This document shows, piece by piece, positions 8,050-8,322 of a stretch of 8,322 bases of DNA. Under the pieces are notes generated by a model. That model was not told the DNA's origin. It saw nothing but the letters and a program-made list of their open reading frames with translations, and ran no database searches. Position 1 is the first letter of the stretch; each line of letters starts with the position of its first letter. A program made the translations under genes and the position numbers. Source of the DNA: Nocardioidaceae bacterium (GTDB lineage: Bacteria; Actinomycetota; Actinomycetes; Propionibacteriales; Nocardioidaceae); contig JACCSH010000128.1 in NCBI GenBank assembly GCA_013813125.1, positions 1 to 8,322 on the forward strand, written 5' to 3'.

Positions 8050-8322
8050 TCAGCGGCGGAAGATGAGGGCGCGCTTAACCTCTTGGATCGCCTTTGTCAC
8101 CTCAATGCCACGCGGGCAGGCTTCGGTGCAGTTGAAGGTGGTGCGGCAACGCCATACACCCTCATTGTCGTTGAGGATCTCGAGCCGCTGGTCGGTGCCC
8201 TCGTCTCGGCTGTCGAAGATGAATCGGTGCGCTCCCACGATGGCTTGCGGGCCGAAGTACTGGCCATCGGCCCAATAGACTGGGCAGGACGTGGTGCAGG
8301 CCGCACAGAGGATGCACTTGGT
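8050..8322 (-). CDS. sdhB: Succinate dehydrogenase iron-sulfur subunit, C-terminal part (cut by window edge)
   Basis: The minus-strand frame is open from the right edge to TGA at 8052-8050, giving the last 90 residues of SdhB. They contain KCILCAACTTSCPVYW, the C-x2-C-x2-C-x3-C-P block for the [4Fe-4S] and [3Fe-4S] clusters. Then come GPQAIVGAHRFIFDSRDEG, typical of actinobacterial SdhB, and CRTTFNCTEACPRGIEV with the remaining cluster cysteines, ending KAIQEVKRALIFRR. SdhB passes electrons from the FAD subunit SdhA to quinone via membrane anchors, linking the TCA cycle to respiration. The N-terminal [2Fe-2S] domain and any sdhA/C/D genes lie beyond the window. A fumarate reductase FrdB is possible on these residues alone, but the SdhB-like tail makes SdhB more likely. 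Confidence 0.95.
   Translation of the reverse strand, partial: TKCILCAACTTSCPVYWADGQYFGPQAIVGAHRFIFDSRDEGTDQRLEILNDNEGVWRCRTTFNCTEACPRGIEVTKAIQEVKRALIFRR

Overview
This is a high-GC stretch of bacterial chromosome, almost certainly from an actinomycete (Actinomycetota). The evidence is the codon usage (G or C in most third positions), the Actinobacteria-type SdhB C-terminus, the single-domain actinobacterial-style TrpRS, GTG/TTG start candidates, and several genes that seem to start exactly where transcription would begin. The grouping trpS / YihY-YhjD membrane protein / sdhB recalls the sdh-yhjD-trpS neighbourhood of mycobacteria. I cannot name a genus.

Layout. At the left edge (1-285) is the 3' end of an IS3-family insertion sequence: the transposase C-terminus and the right terminal inverted repeat. 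After a short stretch rich in dyads (286-362), two minus-strand genes follow: galK (galactokinase), with an unusual 17-codon ORF that carries the good ribosome binding site and ends on the galK start, and upstream of it a tandem-GNAT acetyltransferase. A compact divergent promoter region (2739-2803) separates these from a plus-strand run: a 42-codon acidic, proline-rich small ORF overlapping a CNNM/CBS/CorC-type ion-transport protein; trpS; a 2'-5' RNA ligase/phosphodiesterase-like protein; a YihY/BrkB membrane protein; and a PLP-dependent serine/threonine dehydratase. At the right edge the C-terminal 90 residues of sdhB run convergently on the minus strand.

Function. Most genes are housekeeping (Trp-tRNA charging, TCA cycle/respiration, amino-acid catabolism, Leloir galactose use, divalent cation handling). 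No phage, CRISPR, toxin-antitoxin, tRNA or rRNA gene is visible, and I see no clear new multi-gene system. The more interesting signals are small: two short ORFs overlapping the starts of larger genes (one with a composition recalling Mg2+-sensing leader peptides, placed before a putative Mg2+ transport protein), and three start codons preceded by TANNNT at leaderless-transcript spacing.
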